From the NCBI GenBank assembly GCA_911728435.2, contig OU452204.1:17422001-17486000 (forward strand): 64,000 nt of DNA. Reading direction: 5' to 3'. Within the stretch, counting starts at the first letter, position 1. The number at the start of each line of letters is the position of its first letter. The position numbers and the translations under genes are program-made. Below are positions 1-12,000 of this stretch, piece by piece. This DNA comes from Apoderus coryli. Taxonomy: Eukaryota; Arthropoda; Insecta; Coleoptera; Attelabidae. The notes under the pieces were generated by a model, which saw nothing but the letters and a program-made list of their open reading frames with translations, was not told the origin of the DNA and made no database searches.

Positions 1-1099
1 ATAAGCTCTACTAGTGTAGTAACAGGGACTATTGTCAAGAGGAAGAATTACTAAAAGAGATAATCAGGGCCCAGTTTACTGTTACAAAAGGATATTTCGG
101 CAACAATAAGAGTTAAAGGTCTTATACTTTAATCTGCTTTCTGCAATAGTACGTCTCTTATGTCTGGCATTCTGGATAAATAATTCCAACAAACAGAAGG
201 AAACTATATGGTTGGTTGTTTGTTTTTGGCGTATTGTTATCAAAATTAAACATACGTAATGTTTTATTTAATTTAATTTATGTTTGTCGAAATTTAAACA
301 GAGACTTGTGTAGATATACAATAAGGGTGTTCAGAAAATAGTGGTCCAAACATTGATAATAATAACTTTAATTTTAGAGTCCCTGATGCAACTTTCAAGC
401 ATAACAGCCAGGTGAAACTTTCTTGCCTAACAGTTTAACATGCTCTTCAAACTTAAGTTTTAAATGAGAGAGAGATCTTTAAACTTTTGTATCGTCAAAT
501 CATAAATTTTTGGGTTTTCTACGAAGAAAATGTCATGCTTAGAAGACAAATTGATTTGAATTGTACAGTAGTACAAAGTAAAGTAAAGTTTCCTTTTTAC
601 ACAATGCACAAAAAAACACAATTACCAGAAACTTGAACAACTTTTGTCTAATGAGAAAAATGTCGAACCTCAAATGTTTGAAGCATTAATCGGCTGGATT
701 TTTATTAATAATGACTAATGGAATGATTCCTGTTACCTATTTCAGCAGTTGTAAGCTATTCTTATAACAGAATCAATTAATCAACATATCAACAGCTAAA
801 AGAAACGAAAGAACTATTAATCCCTTGTACAATATATAGATATAAGATGAAATGCTTTTTAAGAACATCGTTAAATTGGACGTACAGCAAAAATTCAAGT
901 ATAGCCAACAAAACAAATTACACCTCATCAATCCACTTCCCATATAGATATATACTTGACAACATGAAGCGGCTGTTGTTGCTGTCATCAGTATCTTTTT
1001 CCTCCTTTGCAAACTAAATTTTATTTAATTTTAAAAAATGAACGACCAGCAATATTTCAAAAAGACCATAGGATGACATATAGATGGCGTTAATAGAAT
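1..1099. other. AT-rich stretch, no gene seen
   Basis: No coding sequence, RNA gene or recognisable repeat could be supported. Short reading frames here have no family resemblance and the composition is AT-rich throughout. Confidence 0.5.
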
Positions 1100-1342
1100 C
1101 ACCAAGACAATGCACCGTGTCACAAATCGATGAAAATTATGGCAAAATTGAATGAATTGGGTTTCGAATTGCTTACCCACCCACCGTATTTTCCAGATTT
1201 AGCCTCCAGCGCATTTTCCCTGTTTTCGGATCTCAAGAGAAAGAAATTTAAATCTAAGTCTGAAGTAAACGCTGAAACTGAGGCCTATTTTGACGATAAA
1301 ATTTTGTTTTTCCTTAATTATCCTACGGGGACTTATAAGTAA
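1100..1342 (+). pseudogene. mariner transposase C-terminal relic
   Basis: The frame opening at 1100 reads HQDNAPCHKS, the mariner block holding the second catalytic aspartate of the DD34D triad. It continues through HPPYFPDLASSAFSLFSDL, the block that normally holds the third aspartate (usually PDLAPSDF). Here that aspartate is lost (SSAF), so the remnant could not be catalytic even if complete. It ends with a KFKS...ETEAYF segment typical of mariner C-termini. The N-terminal DNA-binding and first catalytic regions are absent, so this is a 5'-deleted dead copy. A LINE fragment follows directly, starting near 1382. The family call rests on motif resemblance. Confidence 0.8.
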
Positions 1343-1381
1343 CAATTCATCAACAAATAGACTTTTCAAAACAACAGGGAG

Positions 1382-1884
1382 CTTTACGAATGCAACTGTA
1401 GACAAAAGAACGTCGTATTTATCTGGATACCATCTCACATTGGCATACAAGGAAATGAAGAAGCAGACCAAGCCGCAAAAGAAGCTATAACGGATGAGAA
1501 CGCAATTTACATTCAAAATGCTAATTCAAATGGCAAAGTATATGGAGTCAATCACAATCAAAACTTTCCAAAGTCAAGAAGTCAACCAAACCTTGGAAAT
1601 TTTCACCGAAACACAGATGCCAGCAAGTAACTCTAACAAGAATAAGGATAGGCCACACAAAACTCACACACGAATTTCTTAGTACACAATCAGAAAGGCC
1701 AATATGTGAATCTTGCAATCTGACGCTATCCATCGACCATCTACTTAGCGAATGTCCAGGAACAAGACAACTAAGAACATCACTGAACCTCTCAGAAAAT
1801 ATTGAAGAATTATTGAGCAAAGAAGAACACATTCCAAACATATTTAAATTCATATCCGCACTTAACATTAAAAATAAGGGCTAA
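1382..1884 (+). pseudogene. non-LTR retrotransposon 3' part: RNase H end and CCHC tail
   Basis: The frame from 1382 reads VVFIWIPSHIGIQGNEEADQ, the last RNase H block with its catalytic aspartate, followed by AAKEAITDE. After a +1/-1 slip near 1625 the next frame reads VTLTRIRIGHTKLTHEFL and then CESCNLTLSIDHLLSEC, the Cys-Cys-His-Cys cluster found after RNase H in Jockey/I/LOA-type LINEs. It ends at the stop 1882-1884. About 140 bases of 3' untranslated sequence follow, ending in ACTAATAAAAAAAA near 2031, which I take as the poly(A) 3' end of the element. The reverse transcriptase part is missing (5' truncation). The frameshift makes it inactive. Confidence 0.85.
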
Positions 1885-2117
1885 ATTTACATAGTACCTT
1901 ATATTATAATAATGTAAAATATCCATATATTGTCATTGTTATATTTGTCATATTTGTATTTTGCTATGAAACTGATCCGTCGCTAATAACCTAGTAGGTT
2001 GATGCGACATTAAACTAATAAAAAAAACAGGGAATTTTTCCTCCCTAAATATTTATTTTCCTCTTCTCCACAAACAATTCTTTTATTTTATTAATACTGC
2101 GTCATTAAACCATACAT

Positions 2118-2146
2118 GTTTCGAGACACATTGTTCTCATCATCAG
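2118..2146 (-). ncRNA. hammerhead-core-like motif (CTGATGA, stem, GAAAC)
   Basis: On the minus strand this reads CTGATGA, one T, a 4-bp stem GAGA/TCTC with an 8-base loop, then GAAAC, followed by an A-rich tail. The order matches the CUGANGA - stem II - GAAA core of hammerhead ribozymes, except for one extra base before the stem. No stem III or cleavage site was identified. Whether it is functional RNA or only a conserved repeat end is unknown. Confidence 0.35.
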
Positions 2147-2789
2147 TGGTTAGTAAAAAAGGAAATATAATACAGAAATTAATATAATGGGCTTATTCGA
2201 ATCTGGAATGTAATATAATAATAATATCATTATAGGTGTTATCAATTTTGATTTTTATTGGATTTACCATTTGCAGAAAAAAATATTTTTTTATGACAAT
2301 TTAGAAATTAAAATTTATGTATGTTCATTGCGGAATTACTATTACAACTTCCTTTTAAACTTAAAACTTTGAATTTGTACTTATTTTTCACTTTCATCCT
2401 GATGTAAATTTTTAAATATTCGAAACGAACTGTGTTCTAAATTAAACATTTCTTTAAAAGAAACCCCCTTTTTGATATCATTATATATAATTGTCCTTTA
2501 TGATTGAGCATATGGACAAAAGAAGCAAATTGTTCACGTGAGTATGGAGAACCCCTTGTAGTACCTATATAGTTTTATTTGTGTTTAAACAAAGAAAAAA
2601 GGAAAAAATTACATTACATGTCTTGATGTTTTTTTTTTTTATTTATGTATTTAACAATTAATTGTAAATTTCAAGTCACCCTTTATGTTTTTCTTTTTTG
2701 TTGCATTCTAATGTCCTGAGGAGGAAACGTCGACAGAGGAGTTACTTTGTTTCTGTAATTGGCCTAAAACCAACCAACTTTAGAAGGGA
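2147..2789. other. AT-rich stretch before a LINE fragment
   Basis: There is a T-run near 2630-2642 and otherwise AT-rich sequence without a recognisable gene. The right end passes into the LINE relic starting near 2790. Confidence 0.4.
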
Positions 2790-3576
2790 ACACAGGCATG
2801 GGAGCCAAATTGCAGGCTCTCTGAATCTCTCGGGAGAAGTCCCACTATATTCCAAGCAGAGATCAACGCTATTAATCGTTATGCTCAAGAATGCCTGCAG
2901 AGAGGCATCCCGGAACGGCAGATCAATATTATGTCAGACAGTCAAGCTGCGTTAAAAGCACTGAGGTCTTACACCTTCACGTCAAAGCTAGCATGGAAAT
3001 GCAAACAGACCCTAAAGCAACTGGCAGCTCAGGGGAAAAAGATTACTCTGCCATGGGTGCCAGGACATGAAGGCATAGAGGGGAACGCAGCGGCGGACCA
3101 ACTTGCAAAAGAGGGCGCAAACGCTCCGTTCTGCGGCCAAGAACCCATCTTTGGCCTTCCAAAAAGCCATATGAAGGAAGAACTTCGGAGATGGGAAAAG
3201 CAACAACTTAAGTCCTACTGGAGAAACACTCCAGGCCTAAGACAATCAAAAAGGTTTATCAAACCTTCAGAGGCCAACGCAGGGAAGCTTATCTAACTGG
3301 AGAGAAGCGACCTAAGGCGAATTACAGGCCTTTTTACGGGACCACCCAGTGAAGTACCATCTCAAAAAGATGGGCCTAACCGAGGACGACACTTGTCGGT
3401 TTTGCGAAGACGCAACAGAGACAACAGAACACGTGCTCTGTGAATGCATGGCACTTTTCTGCAAAAGGCTAAAACACCTTGGAGGGGTGGCCCTAACTCC
3501 CGACGAGGCAAGGTATTTAGCCCCCAGAGAAATCATCAACTTTATGAAAAGTGTGAGACAGCTGGGCAATTCATAG
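2790..3576 (+). pseudogene. non-LTR retrotransposon RNase H and CCHC tail
   Basis: Three frames together give a near-complete RNase H. TGMGAKLQA is at the left, then FQAEINAINRYAQECLQRG, then MSDSQAALKAL with its catalytic aspartate (2931 onward), and LPWVPGHEGIEGNAAADQLA. Past the stop at 3294-3296 a shifted frame continues as MKYHLKKMGLTEDDTCRFCE and TTEHVLCECMAL, a Cys-Cys-His-Cys tail, ending at the stop before 3577. At least two frameshifts are needed. The tail belongs to a different LINE lineage from the one at 1382-1884: CxxC-EHVLCEC plus a PREIINFMKS ending, instead of LTRIRIGH. It closely resembles the minus-strand relic at 4596-4800, so these two are probably one family. Confidence 0.85.
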
Positions 3577-4595
3577 ATTAGAGTCATTCACAAAAGATCT
3601 TCTACAGGTCGAAGGCCAAATCGTCTAAACGACTCCGATAACACAATCTACAATCTACAACCAACTTCAATTTGAAAACACTTTGAGGTCACTAACACAG
3701 TAGTATTTCTTTATTGTTTATAATAACGTTTCGGCACGTAAAACTTGCCTTCATCAGGTGTTACAATTCTAAAAATAAAGACAATTGAAACATAAATAGA
3801 CAGAATTATGTTTTATGTTGTTATTATTTCTTTACTGCGAGTATAGGTCTCTTCTTTTTTCTCCGATTGCTTCTTTAGTACGTCAACGTTATTTGCAATT
3901 TTTAAGAAATGAACTGATTCCTGAATCCTGATTTATGGCGTATATATTTCGAAATATATAATCCCAACATTCACTGTATAAACATTATAGGTAACGACAG
4001 ACATGACATGACGACATATTATCTTAGAGATAAAAAAAATTGTATAAAACAAATATCACACCCAGATAAATATATATATATATATTTGCTTGTACATGCT
4101 GTAGAAGGGACCCGGCTTATTATTAAACGTATTGATTTCGATTTGTCTCTGTAGCAGCGTATTGTGACATAAAATGAAAAATACAGCATAATACGTTAAA
4201 AAAAATATTGTGCACATATTTTGTGTATGTTTTTTGACATATCGACATTTATATCTTCGATATAGGAATAATTGTTGGTGTTTGCTGGATATGTTTTCAC
4301 TAAAAATCATACAAATTTATTATTGACAGAAGTTGATTCATAAAATTAATTCAATTCCCTTGTTTCACAAAATCTCTAAAGCAATTTCATACAGGATGTC
4401 CCGCGGACAAAAACACAAGATCCCTAATACATCGACTCAAAATTTTCTCTTTGATTAATAATGATTTCTTGGAGAAACTAAGAATCAATGCATACAAGAC
4501 AAGTCGTACTGCCTTTCAAATATGAAGCGACAGGATGATTTTGAATAACACAGTTGCAATATCAATACCTGTTTTTGATTAATCGGGTTTTAAAG
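3577..4595. other. intergenic stretch with hammerhead-like motif and AT microsatellite
   Basis: It holds the 3' flank of the LINE, a motif at 3728-3757 listed separately, and a TA microsatellite at about 4069-4085. The text ACAGGATGTCCC near 4391 is a relative of the TACAGGGTGTCCC repeat ends seen elsewhere in this window. No gene was seen. Confidence 0.4.
3728..3757 (-). ncRNA. hammerhead-core-like motif
   Basis: The minus strand reads CTGATGA, one A, a stem GGCA/TGCC around a 9-base loop, then GAAACG, followed by an A-rich tail containing AATAAAG. It has the same architecture as the motifs at 2118, 13015, 23461 and 34325 but different stem bases, which suggests covariation. Confidence 0.35.
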
Positions 4596-4800
4596 TCAAC
4601 TTTCTGGCGATGAATGCTCAATCTTCTTAATGAAGTCGATTATTTTTCTGGGTGAGCTTTCTTTTAGACTCGTTGGTAGAAGGGTTACTTCACCAAATAT
4701 TGCAAATCTGGTTCTAGCTACAGCTGGGCAAGAACACAGTACATGTTCCGCCGTTTCGTCATCCTACAGACACAATCGGCACTCGGAATTTTCCAAAATA
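4596..4800 (-). pseudogene. non-LTR retrotransposon CCHC tail, minus strand
   Basis: The minus-strand frame reads ENSECRLCL, a stop, DDETAEHVLCSCPAVARTR, and ends PRKIIDFIKKIE before the stop at 4596-4598. It shares the CxxC...EHVLCxC zinc cluster and the PRxIIxFxK ending with the plus-strand relic at 2790-3576, so it is most likely the same LINE family in opposite orientation. The internal stop and the absence of RNase H and RT mark it as dead. Only the extreme 3' coding end survives. Confidence 0.75.
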
Positions 4801-5275
4801 TAAATAAACTATAAATAGTTAAGTAATAACTACTAATAGTTGTGTTAACTCGCCATATTTTGCGTTCTGTGTCGGTTCTTATCCAAATCACCCTCTATGT
4901 TCGATATTATGTTGATGTCTCTCAATAAGGTTTAAGAGAAAAGCAAATAATATCAGTCTAGAGAGTTAAACGAAGAACATCGGACTCTTTCATGATTAAA
5001 GAAAACAGAAACAGTAATTTGCAAAAGGGAAAATAAATTTGTATTCTGTAGGAAAATCTGTTATTTGATTGGTACCGAACAAATAATAATAGCTATAGAT
5101 AAAACCAAAAATGGTATATGATTTGTAGTTTATATTAAGAATAAAGTTCAATCATTGTAATGAGACTGTCACACAAAAAATAAAAATATGCTGAAAACAA
5201 AACAACAAACGTACAACAACATATTCTTTTATGTTCTATACGTAATCTTTATTTTGTAATAATACAGGGTGAATA
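4801..5275. other. AT-rich stretch, no gene seen
   Basis: No gene is supported. The text AATACAGGGTGAATAAGA at 5261-5278 abuts the 5' truncation point of the following RTE relic and may be the end of an older repeat. Confidence 0.4.
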
Positions 5276-6649
5276 AGACTAGACAACGAAAGTATTAAGA
5301 GGCTACAAAGACTTTTCAACCAAATTTACAACACAGGAAAATTCCCAACCAAATGGCTTACATTTCTTTTTATTCCACTCCCAAAGAAGAGCAACGCAAC
5401 AAGATGTGAAGATCACAGATTGATCAGCTTGATGAGCCACACTCTGAAAGTGTTTCTGAAGGTCATTCACTACAGAATTTCCACAAAATGCGAAAGCGCT
5501 GTTGGATCCTCTCAATTCGGATTTAGAAGGGGTCTCGGTACAAGAGAGGCACTGGTCGCAACCCAAGTGTTGGTTCAGAACTGTTATGATCAGAGAAAAG
5601 ATGTAGCGATGTGTTTCATAGATTACGAAAAAGCATTTGATAGAGTGCAACATCACAAACTCGTTCAAATGCTGAGGCGAATTGACATAGATCAAAAGGA
5701 CATACGCTGTATTGAAAGCTTGTACTGGAACCAATCAGCGGCAGTTAGATCTGACAGCGAAGTTACGAAAGCACAGAAAATCCTTAGAGGTGTAAGACAG
5801 GGATGTGTCCTCTCCCCACTTCTGGAAGGACAACAATTAGGCATCAAAGTAAATGGCACATGGATCAACAATATACGGTATGCAGACGACACAGTCCTGA
5901 TAGCAGACAATATGAATGACCTCCAAAGACTCCTGGACATGGTTGGAATGCACGGCCGACGCATGGGAATCAACATCAACATAAAAAAGACAAAATTCCT
6001 AGTAATCAGCCGCAAATTGGATGAGTTCCGGAATGCGGAATTTACATACGATAGTGAAGATATAGAACGAGTTAAAAAGTTTAACTATCTGGGGACTTGG
6101 ATATGTGAAGACTGGTCTTCAGATGCGGAAATCAGGTACAGGATAGAAAAAGCGAGGAGCTCATTCATGAGATTCAAAAACGTCTTTACGAACTCCGACT
6201 TTGACCTCAATCTCAGAATAAGATTCACAAAGTGTTATGTATGGTCCGTACTGTTGTATGGTATGGAAGGCTGGACAGTGAAGGTTAGCACAATAAATAG
6301 GCTAGAAACATTTGAAATGTGGATCTATCGAAGAATCCTGAAAGTCCCATGGACAGCAAGAAAGACCAACGAGGAAATTTTGAGGACGATAGGAAGAGAA
6401 CGCGAATTGCTGGACACGATAAAGCGCAGGAAAACAGCGTATCTGGGGCATGTGATACGCAACGAAAGGTAACATTTCCTACAATTAATAATAGAAGGAA
6501 AAATAGAAGGAAGAAGGGGTGTAGGCAGAAAGAGGATGTCGTGGCTCCGAAACATCAAGCATTGGACAGGAATAGGAACCACAGGAGAATTAATTCACAC
6601 CACCAGAGATAAGAAAAAATGGTCAGAAGTGATCGCAAACATCCATTAA
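5276..6649 (+). pseudogene. RTE-type LINE reverse transcriptase relic
   Basis: One frame runs from about 5276 to the TAA at 6647-6649, broken by a single TAA at 6470-6472. In order it shows DHRLISLMSH, SSQFGFRRGLGTREA, CFIDYEKAFDRV (first catalytic Asp), RQGCVLSPLL, NNIRYADDTVLIADN (catalytic YADD), KKFNYLGTWI, LLYGMEGWT, and FEMWIYRRILKVPWT with RRKTAYLGHVIR, the tail typical of arthropod RTE-clade elements. After SPLL the usual LFNLYSE... stretch is missing: the text jumps to EGQQLGIKVNG, an in-frame internal deletion of roughly 20 codons. The endonuclease half is lost. A GAA-rich 3' end (6659-6677) follows. It is the same family as the split copy at 15400-19007. Confidence 0.9.
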
Positions 6650-6655
6650 TGGATA

Positions 6656-6680
6656 GCAGCGGAAGAAGAAGAAGAATAAA
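6656..6680 (+). repeat. GAA-rich 3' end of the RTE relic
   Basis: Short GAAGAAGAAGAA run right after the coding end. The second RTE copy also ends in AAGAAGAAGAA (18990-19003). RTE elements commonly end in a short simple repeat and not in poly(A), so I read this as the element's 3' terminus. Confidence 0.6.
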
Positions 6681-7901
6681 AAGTAGAGACACAAACATTT
6701 GCGTATAAAAAAAATGAATACAAGTTAAACAAACTTTGTTTATCATTTTATCCGAAGAGATCCAAAATATGGGATTTTTGTTAAAAAATTATTAAAAAAC
6801 TGACGTGCTGGGATGCAGCAGTTCCATTAGTTGAAAATGTACATTCATCCAGAAAACACATGAATTTATAAAAAATTATGCTTCTAGTTCAAATAATATC
6901 TCCTACATACACACAAAAAGTCAATGACAAATGTCCCAATATCACAATTTTTTCTAAATACATGAACGATTTTTTTTAGGACAAAAATGGACAAGCAGGA
7001 AAAATCAACTAAAGAGATTAGATGACTTCACACCACTTTTCTTCATAGCATTTCGCGCAACATCTAGTTTACTCTTAACCAAAAATAATAATACATATTT
7101 TCTCAATTTTTAAAGACCCTGTATAATATATGACATTTTTCGTTTGACAGATGTTATATCTTTGAGAAGCAACAACTTCTATCAATAGTGACAGTTTGTT
7201 CCATGCAAGGTCATGAAATACGTTTAGCGATTTTTAAAAAATAAAATTCCCAAATAACGTTTTAAATGCCACCGCATCTATAACATATAGATATATATTA
7301 TGTGTGTTCACTAGCGTTTCAGGAACACGAATAGACATAAAAAAAATACAGGAATTTGTCCAATATCCGGAAATTCGTTTTTCGACCAAAACTAGGTTGT
7401 CGAAGTTTTCCATATAGACGAATAGAGCCGACTGTTGTCGTACGTCTCTAATGTAGAGCGAGAGAGACTATTATTGGATGTTTCTGACACAGTAATCAAA
7501 TGACCAGTTTTCTGTTGACATACAGTATGTTCGTGAAGTTCTATCTAAAATGTATAGGATGGTTTAGTCTTAACTGATAACCATAAATCATCAATAGCAA
7601 CACACCAAAATCAATTTATTATCAAATGCTCTGTTAATATTTTCTATAACACTATACTAGGCCATTTTGCTATGTCCATTTCTACGGTGTCACTCGAGAG
7701 TTAGTTCGTTAGTAGGTAAGAATCATAAAGATAAATAATAGACTATGTGGGCCGACATTATTATTGGAAGCGAATTTTCCTTCCACGCTTTTAACAAATT
7801 AAGCAAAATGCAGAATGAGCCGATGAGTTGTCTTCGAATCGTTTGTCTTCTTATTCTTTCAAATGGTCGCGCAAAGAACTGTTGAACACAACAACAATTA
7901 C
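6681..7901. other. AT-rich stretch, no gene seen
   Basis: No gene is supported. AGACCCTGTATAAT near 7115 matches, in inverted form, the TACAGGG repeat-end text seen at several other sites. Confidence 0.4.
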
Positions 7902-8745
7902 ATTATATTTAATATATATGTAAATGACTTGCTGAGTCTTGATCTACCGGGAAGTTAACTGTCATTCGCAGATGGTACCGTATTTTTCGTGGAAGGAGCA
8001 TCATGGCAAGAGGTGGAAGAGAAGGTAAAGATAAATATCTCTTAACGATCAACTTCCAAAAAACTGTTTATGTTCCCTTTGCCAATAGTGTAGCTACGCA
8101 AACCGAAACAAATAAGATCACCATTAATCTAATCCAGAGAGAGGCGAGTTTGATGTGAGCAGGGCTGATCATGTGAAGTATCTCGGTATTATACTCGATC
8201 GGCATCTAAGATGGGATATCCATGTTCAAGCTCTGGTCAAAAAGATTCGTTCGTTTTTGTACATCTTTAAAAATACAAAAAAAAAATTAACAGCAAAAGA
8301 AAATCTCTCTCTGTATTATAGTTTAGTACAGTCTATATTATCCTATGGAATTGTGGGTTGGGGTGGAGCATATAGAGCCAATCTAGAACCTTTGGTATAA
8401 TCGTACAAAAAAATATTAAAAATACTCTTTGATTTAGATATTCGATTCCCGACAGAAAATTTGTTTAAACTAGCTGATGTGTTGACCATAAGACAGTTGT
8501 GCTGTTCTCCAACTTAATAACTCGAGGAAATTTTTAGGGACGCCAGACCACGGTTATTTAACTCGTGATAAGGAAAAAGAGATTATACGGGAACCTGCAT
8601 GTAAAAAAACAATCGGGCAGAGATCATTTACCTTTATTGGTCATAGGGTCTTTAATCAAATGCCAGTAGAATTGAAAAATAAAGCGAATTTAAAAATTTA
8701 AATCAAAACTTTCAAGTTGGTTGAGGGGTCAAAACATTGAGTTTA
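7902..8745 (+). pseudogene. CR1/Jockey-like LINE RT C-terminal relic
   Basis: It starts inside the RT palm with IIFNIYVNDLLSLDLPG and LSFADGTVFFVEG. The catalytic box is FADG, not FADD, so one metal-binding aspartate is lost. A frame at 8155-8400 then gives HVKYLGIILDRHLRWD, LYYSLVQSILSYGIVGWGG and ANLEPLV, the thumb and connection region of CR1/Jockey-group LINEs. Later out-of-frame text includes TIGQRSFTFIGHRVFNQMP, a typical C-terminal RSF..xxxxxNxLP motif. Several stops and shifts are present. A roughly 330-base 3' flank ending in AATAAATAAAAAATG near 9085 may be its untranslated region. Confidence 0.8.
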
Positions 8746-9085
8746 TGAGTTGAAGCTGCTTCTGTGTCTGTTTCCCTGTATCATCATTATACAGTTTCGT
8801 TACTTATTTGTTTTAATATTTATTGTTTATCTTTGAATTTTCGTTACAATTATAATTTAAGTTTTTGTTACTAATTATGAAAATATTACCAAGTTTATAA
8901 GTTGAAGTAATTAAAAAGTGCGTGGAGAGTTTTTAGAGTGTCTGTAGGAGGTAGACAAACTTCGCAAAGTTTTTACATCCTGCAGGCACCATTCTCCATC
9001 CATATTATTAATTTATTTATAAATCATTAAAGTAAGATAATAATTTTGTTATATTATGTAATTTATGGAAATAAATAAAAAATGA
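8746..9085 (+). other. probable 3' untranslated region of the LINE relic
   Basis: It has no coding content, follows the LINE coding relic directly and ends in an A-rich AATAAATAAAAAA text. It is assigned to that LINE by position only. Confidence 0.3.
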
Positions 9086-12000
9086 ATGCTTTATGTAGTG
9101 ATTTCCATATTCTTTGTCAATTCCGTAGCAATCGCACGAATAGTTAAAACGACGGATGCGGCGGTCATCCGTCACCAGGTTTTATAGAAACGGAGGTCAC
9201 GGTTTTTGTTACTTCTTGAGACTCTGTTAAGGAAATCGCGTTGCATTTCAATATGACTCTATCGCTGCAGAAATTTGTTGAATGGATTGCAACCAACGCA
9301 TGATGTTCAAGGCGTAGTCTATCCTGTCTCTCACTCTAAACTCTATACAAGAGTCAAGGAAGAAGACATATTATGGATCCTTTTTTCAGACAGACATCAT
9401 TGTGCAATGTTCAAAACCTAAATAGGTATCAGTTGCGATTGAGTTTTCTCAACACGGCTCATTCATTTACTCGTTTACGGCGCTGTCATCGATAAATCCC
9501 ATGGCGTAGAATTTAAATTGTGCACCCTAATCTGGACACCCTTTATAAACCGCTATCTCCTAGTCTCTTCCTCATTGTACAATCTATCTCTCTCACGAAA
9601 TTGCTCTCTCAGTGGAAATACCAACATATTGGGAAATTTCAGAGGTATACAGGTCAATATATCAATATGTCGAATTACGTGCGGAATATAATTCATTCCG
9701 ATAACCGAGAGACCAGCAAATGTCTGTATAATACCGAATTCTCATATCTTTGCAGTGCGTCTTTTAAAGTACGAATTTTAAAAATTAAATTACGTTCTTA
9801 TCCTGTAGTATAGTGTTTCTAAAGTTAGTTTAAAATGATATAAAAAACCACATCTCGATATCCCTACGCTGAAAAAGTTTACACATAGATGCACACGTAC
9901 CTAGTCCGTGTTCGAACAGCAAGGACCATACCTTTATAATAATAAATAGGACTATTGTTAATACTTGTTATTTGCATATAAGTAGATAAATTTATAATAA
10001 TATGCTTCTGATATTATAAACTAACAACAAATTTTATTCACTTAGTCAGTGACATTTTCTATAGAACGTAACAATTTTATAATATGTGTATTCGTCACTT
10101 CATTATTTTCAGACTTTAACTGATGATAAATATTTAAAAGAAGACGCTGGCTTTGCACATATAAATCTTGATGCTTAAACTCCCAACGTGTCCCGCTCGT
10201 GTCGTATACTGGCCGAGTCTGATACAGTTTCAAGTTTCATCCACTTGAGGTTTTATTAAAAATTATTATCTAATTTGATAGATCTTCTTTAATTTTATTA
10301 ATCTAAGAAAATCTATTGAACCAATCATGGTTACAATATTCTGCCACCGTGTTTTTTTTTCGATTAATCATTAACCCAATACTTTTTACAGACACTGTAG
10401 TTATTTTTATTACTGTCGGTATCCTTTTGCAGGCATGATTTATTATACGTCTTATATACGAGGAAGAAATGTTTCAAAAAACGTTGCATTCGATGCCCCT
10501 TTATAATGTAAAGAGGCATGGGAACGGAAATTAACTTTGGATAAACTATACGAACATGTTACTTTATAATTCGTACAGGGTGTCCCAAATTCGATGGTTT
10601 TGCGGGTTATCTCGGTTGTTAGTAAAGATAGAAGCAAACGGTTTTCGATTTTTACTTTTGAGTTTTTGAAATCTTTCCATTTTGGGACCCCTTCGTATCT
10701 CGGTTATCCGGTAACTTATCAAGAAGATTTTAATCTTAAAAAATTCTTTTGTCTGGCAGACAAAAAGGAATCTATAAGCTGTTGAGAACATATCCTTTCG
10801 TTGCCTGCGATTCCTGAGTGCCCTGGAACCCACATCAGGCTAATTTTACTAAATGGTCCACCAAGGTCGTCTATGGCATTCCCACACTACTTACATATGC
10901 CATTACAACTCTTCAGGACCCTTAAACCAATGAGGTATTAGAATGTGTGGCGAGAAATATTTATTTTCGAAAGCGGAAGGATATAAATTTGCTGAAGATT
11001 ATGAAAACCTGGATGACCTGATATCAACAACAAAAAATCAACTTATCGAGAAGAAAATTGAATGCAGATGGATCTAGATTATTTGCTTTAATTCAATATG
11101 GAACAGTACCAAACAAATCGGAAAGTTTCATGTTATGTCACTTTTTAAATAAATCTTTTAACCTAATTGAAGTTTGTGCCTTGGAGAACACTTGCCTCAG
11201 AAACCATCCAATATACAGCAGTAAAAAATTGTCGCCTCAACGGACGTGGGATTTCGTTGGCGTGATTCTCTAGTAGGGATATCTAATATAGGACATTTGG
11301 GGTGACAGGGATCGCATTAATAAAGGGTGGCGATACGTGCGCCGCAGTTATTGGATTCCTGCGGGTGTACAGGGATTTCCTCAACATCCTACATGTACCT
11401 ACATTATGTGTATTATATGAGAGAATTCTGGCGCTCCTGCACATATACATCATTATATGAACGCGCCGCGTATAGCTTGGTGAATTATACAGGATAGTTC
11501 AGATTAAACGCGTAAGAATAAGTCAATGAGTAAGAGAGAAAGTTTGCTCAATGAAAATTAGATAAAATGAAAAGATTTAAGAGACCCCCAATCCAAAGAC
11601 ATTATTTGAATTCAACGCATGATTCGAAGCATATTTTGTATGTATCAGGTTCTACACCTAAGATTTTGCAAATTCATCCAATACACCTCGAAAATGGGGC
11701 ACCATCTATCTAAGATTATTGTTTTGATAATTTTGGCACGTGTGAAGTTTACAGTACCAGAAAAACTTTGTTGTGTATTTTTATATTTGCAAACCACGAA
11801 TACGAAACAATATTTAGGCTTTTATGTAAAAAATGAGCCTCAACATTAGTCGCTCTGTTCCCTTCCTTGCTTTAATAGATGTTTTATAATAATATAAAAA
11901 ATAAACTTGTACAAAACGGTCAGTTGTTTTCCAAATTCTGTATCATTCTCCAAAGTTTTTCGCAATTGTTTTGGAGCACCTTGTTCCTACTCGATAATAA

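Noticed and set aside
3730..3757. CTGATGA considered as a box C of C/D snoRNAs
   Set aside because: No box D at the expected distance and no terminal stem bringing C and D together. The GAAAC partner and intervening stem fit the hammerhead-like reading better.
5303..5734. 143-codon minus-strand frame
   Set aside because: Antisense shadow of the RTE reverse transcriptase relic at 5276-6649.
10042..10233. Minus-strand frame reading HQDLYVQSQRLLLNIYHQLK, vaguely like a transposase N-terminus
   Set aside because: The resemblance to the helix at the start of some IS630-like proteins is only about ten residues and nothing else of a transposase follows.
9086..10560. Search for LTR retrotransposon ends or gag-pol text
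   Set aside because: No TG...CA long direct repeats, primer-binding site or protease/integrase motifs were found here or elsewhere in the window.
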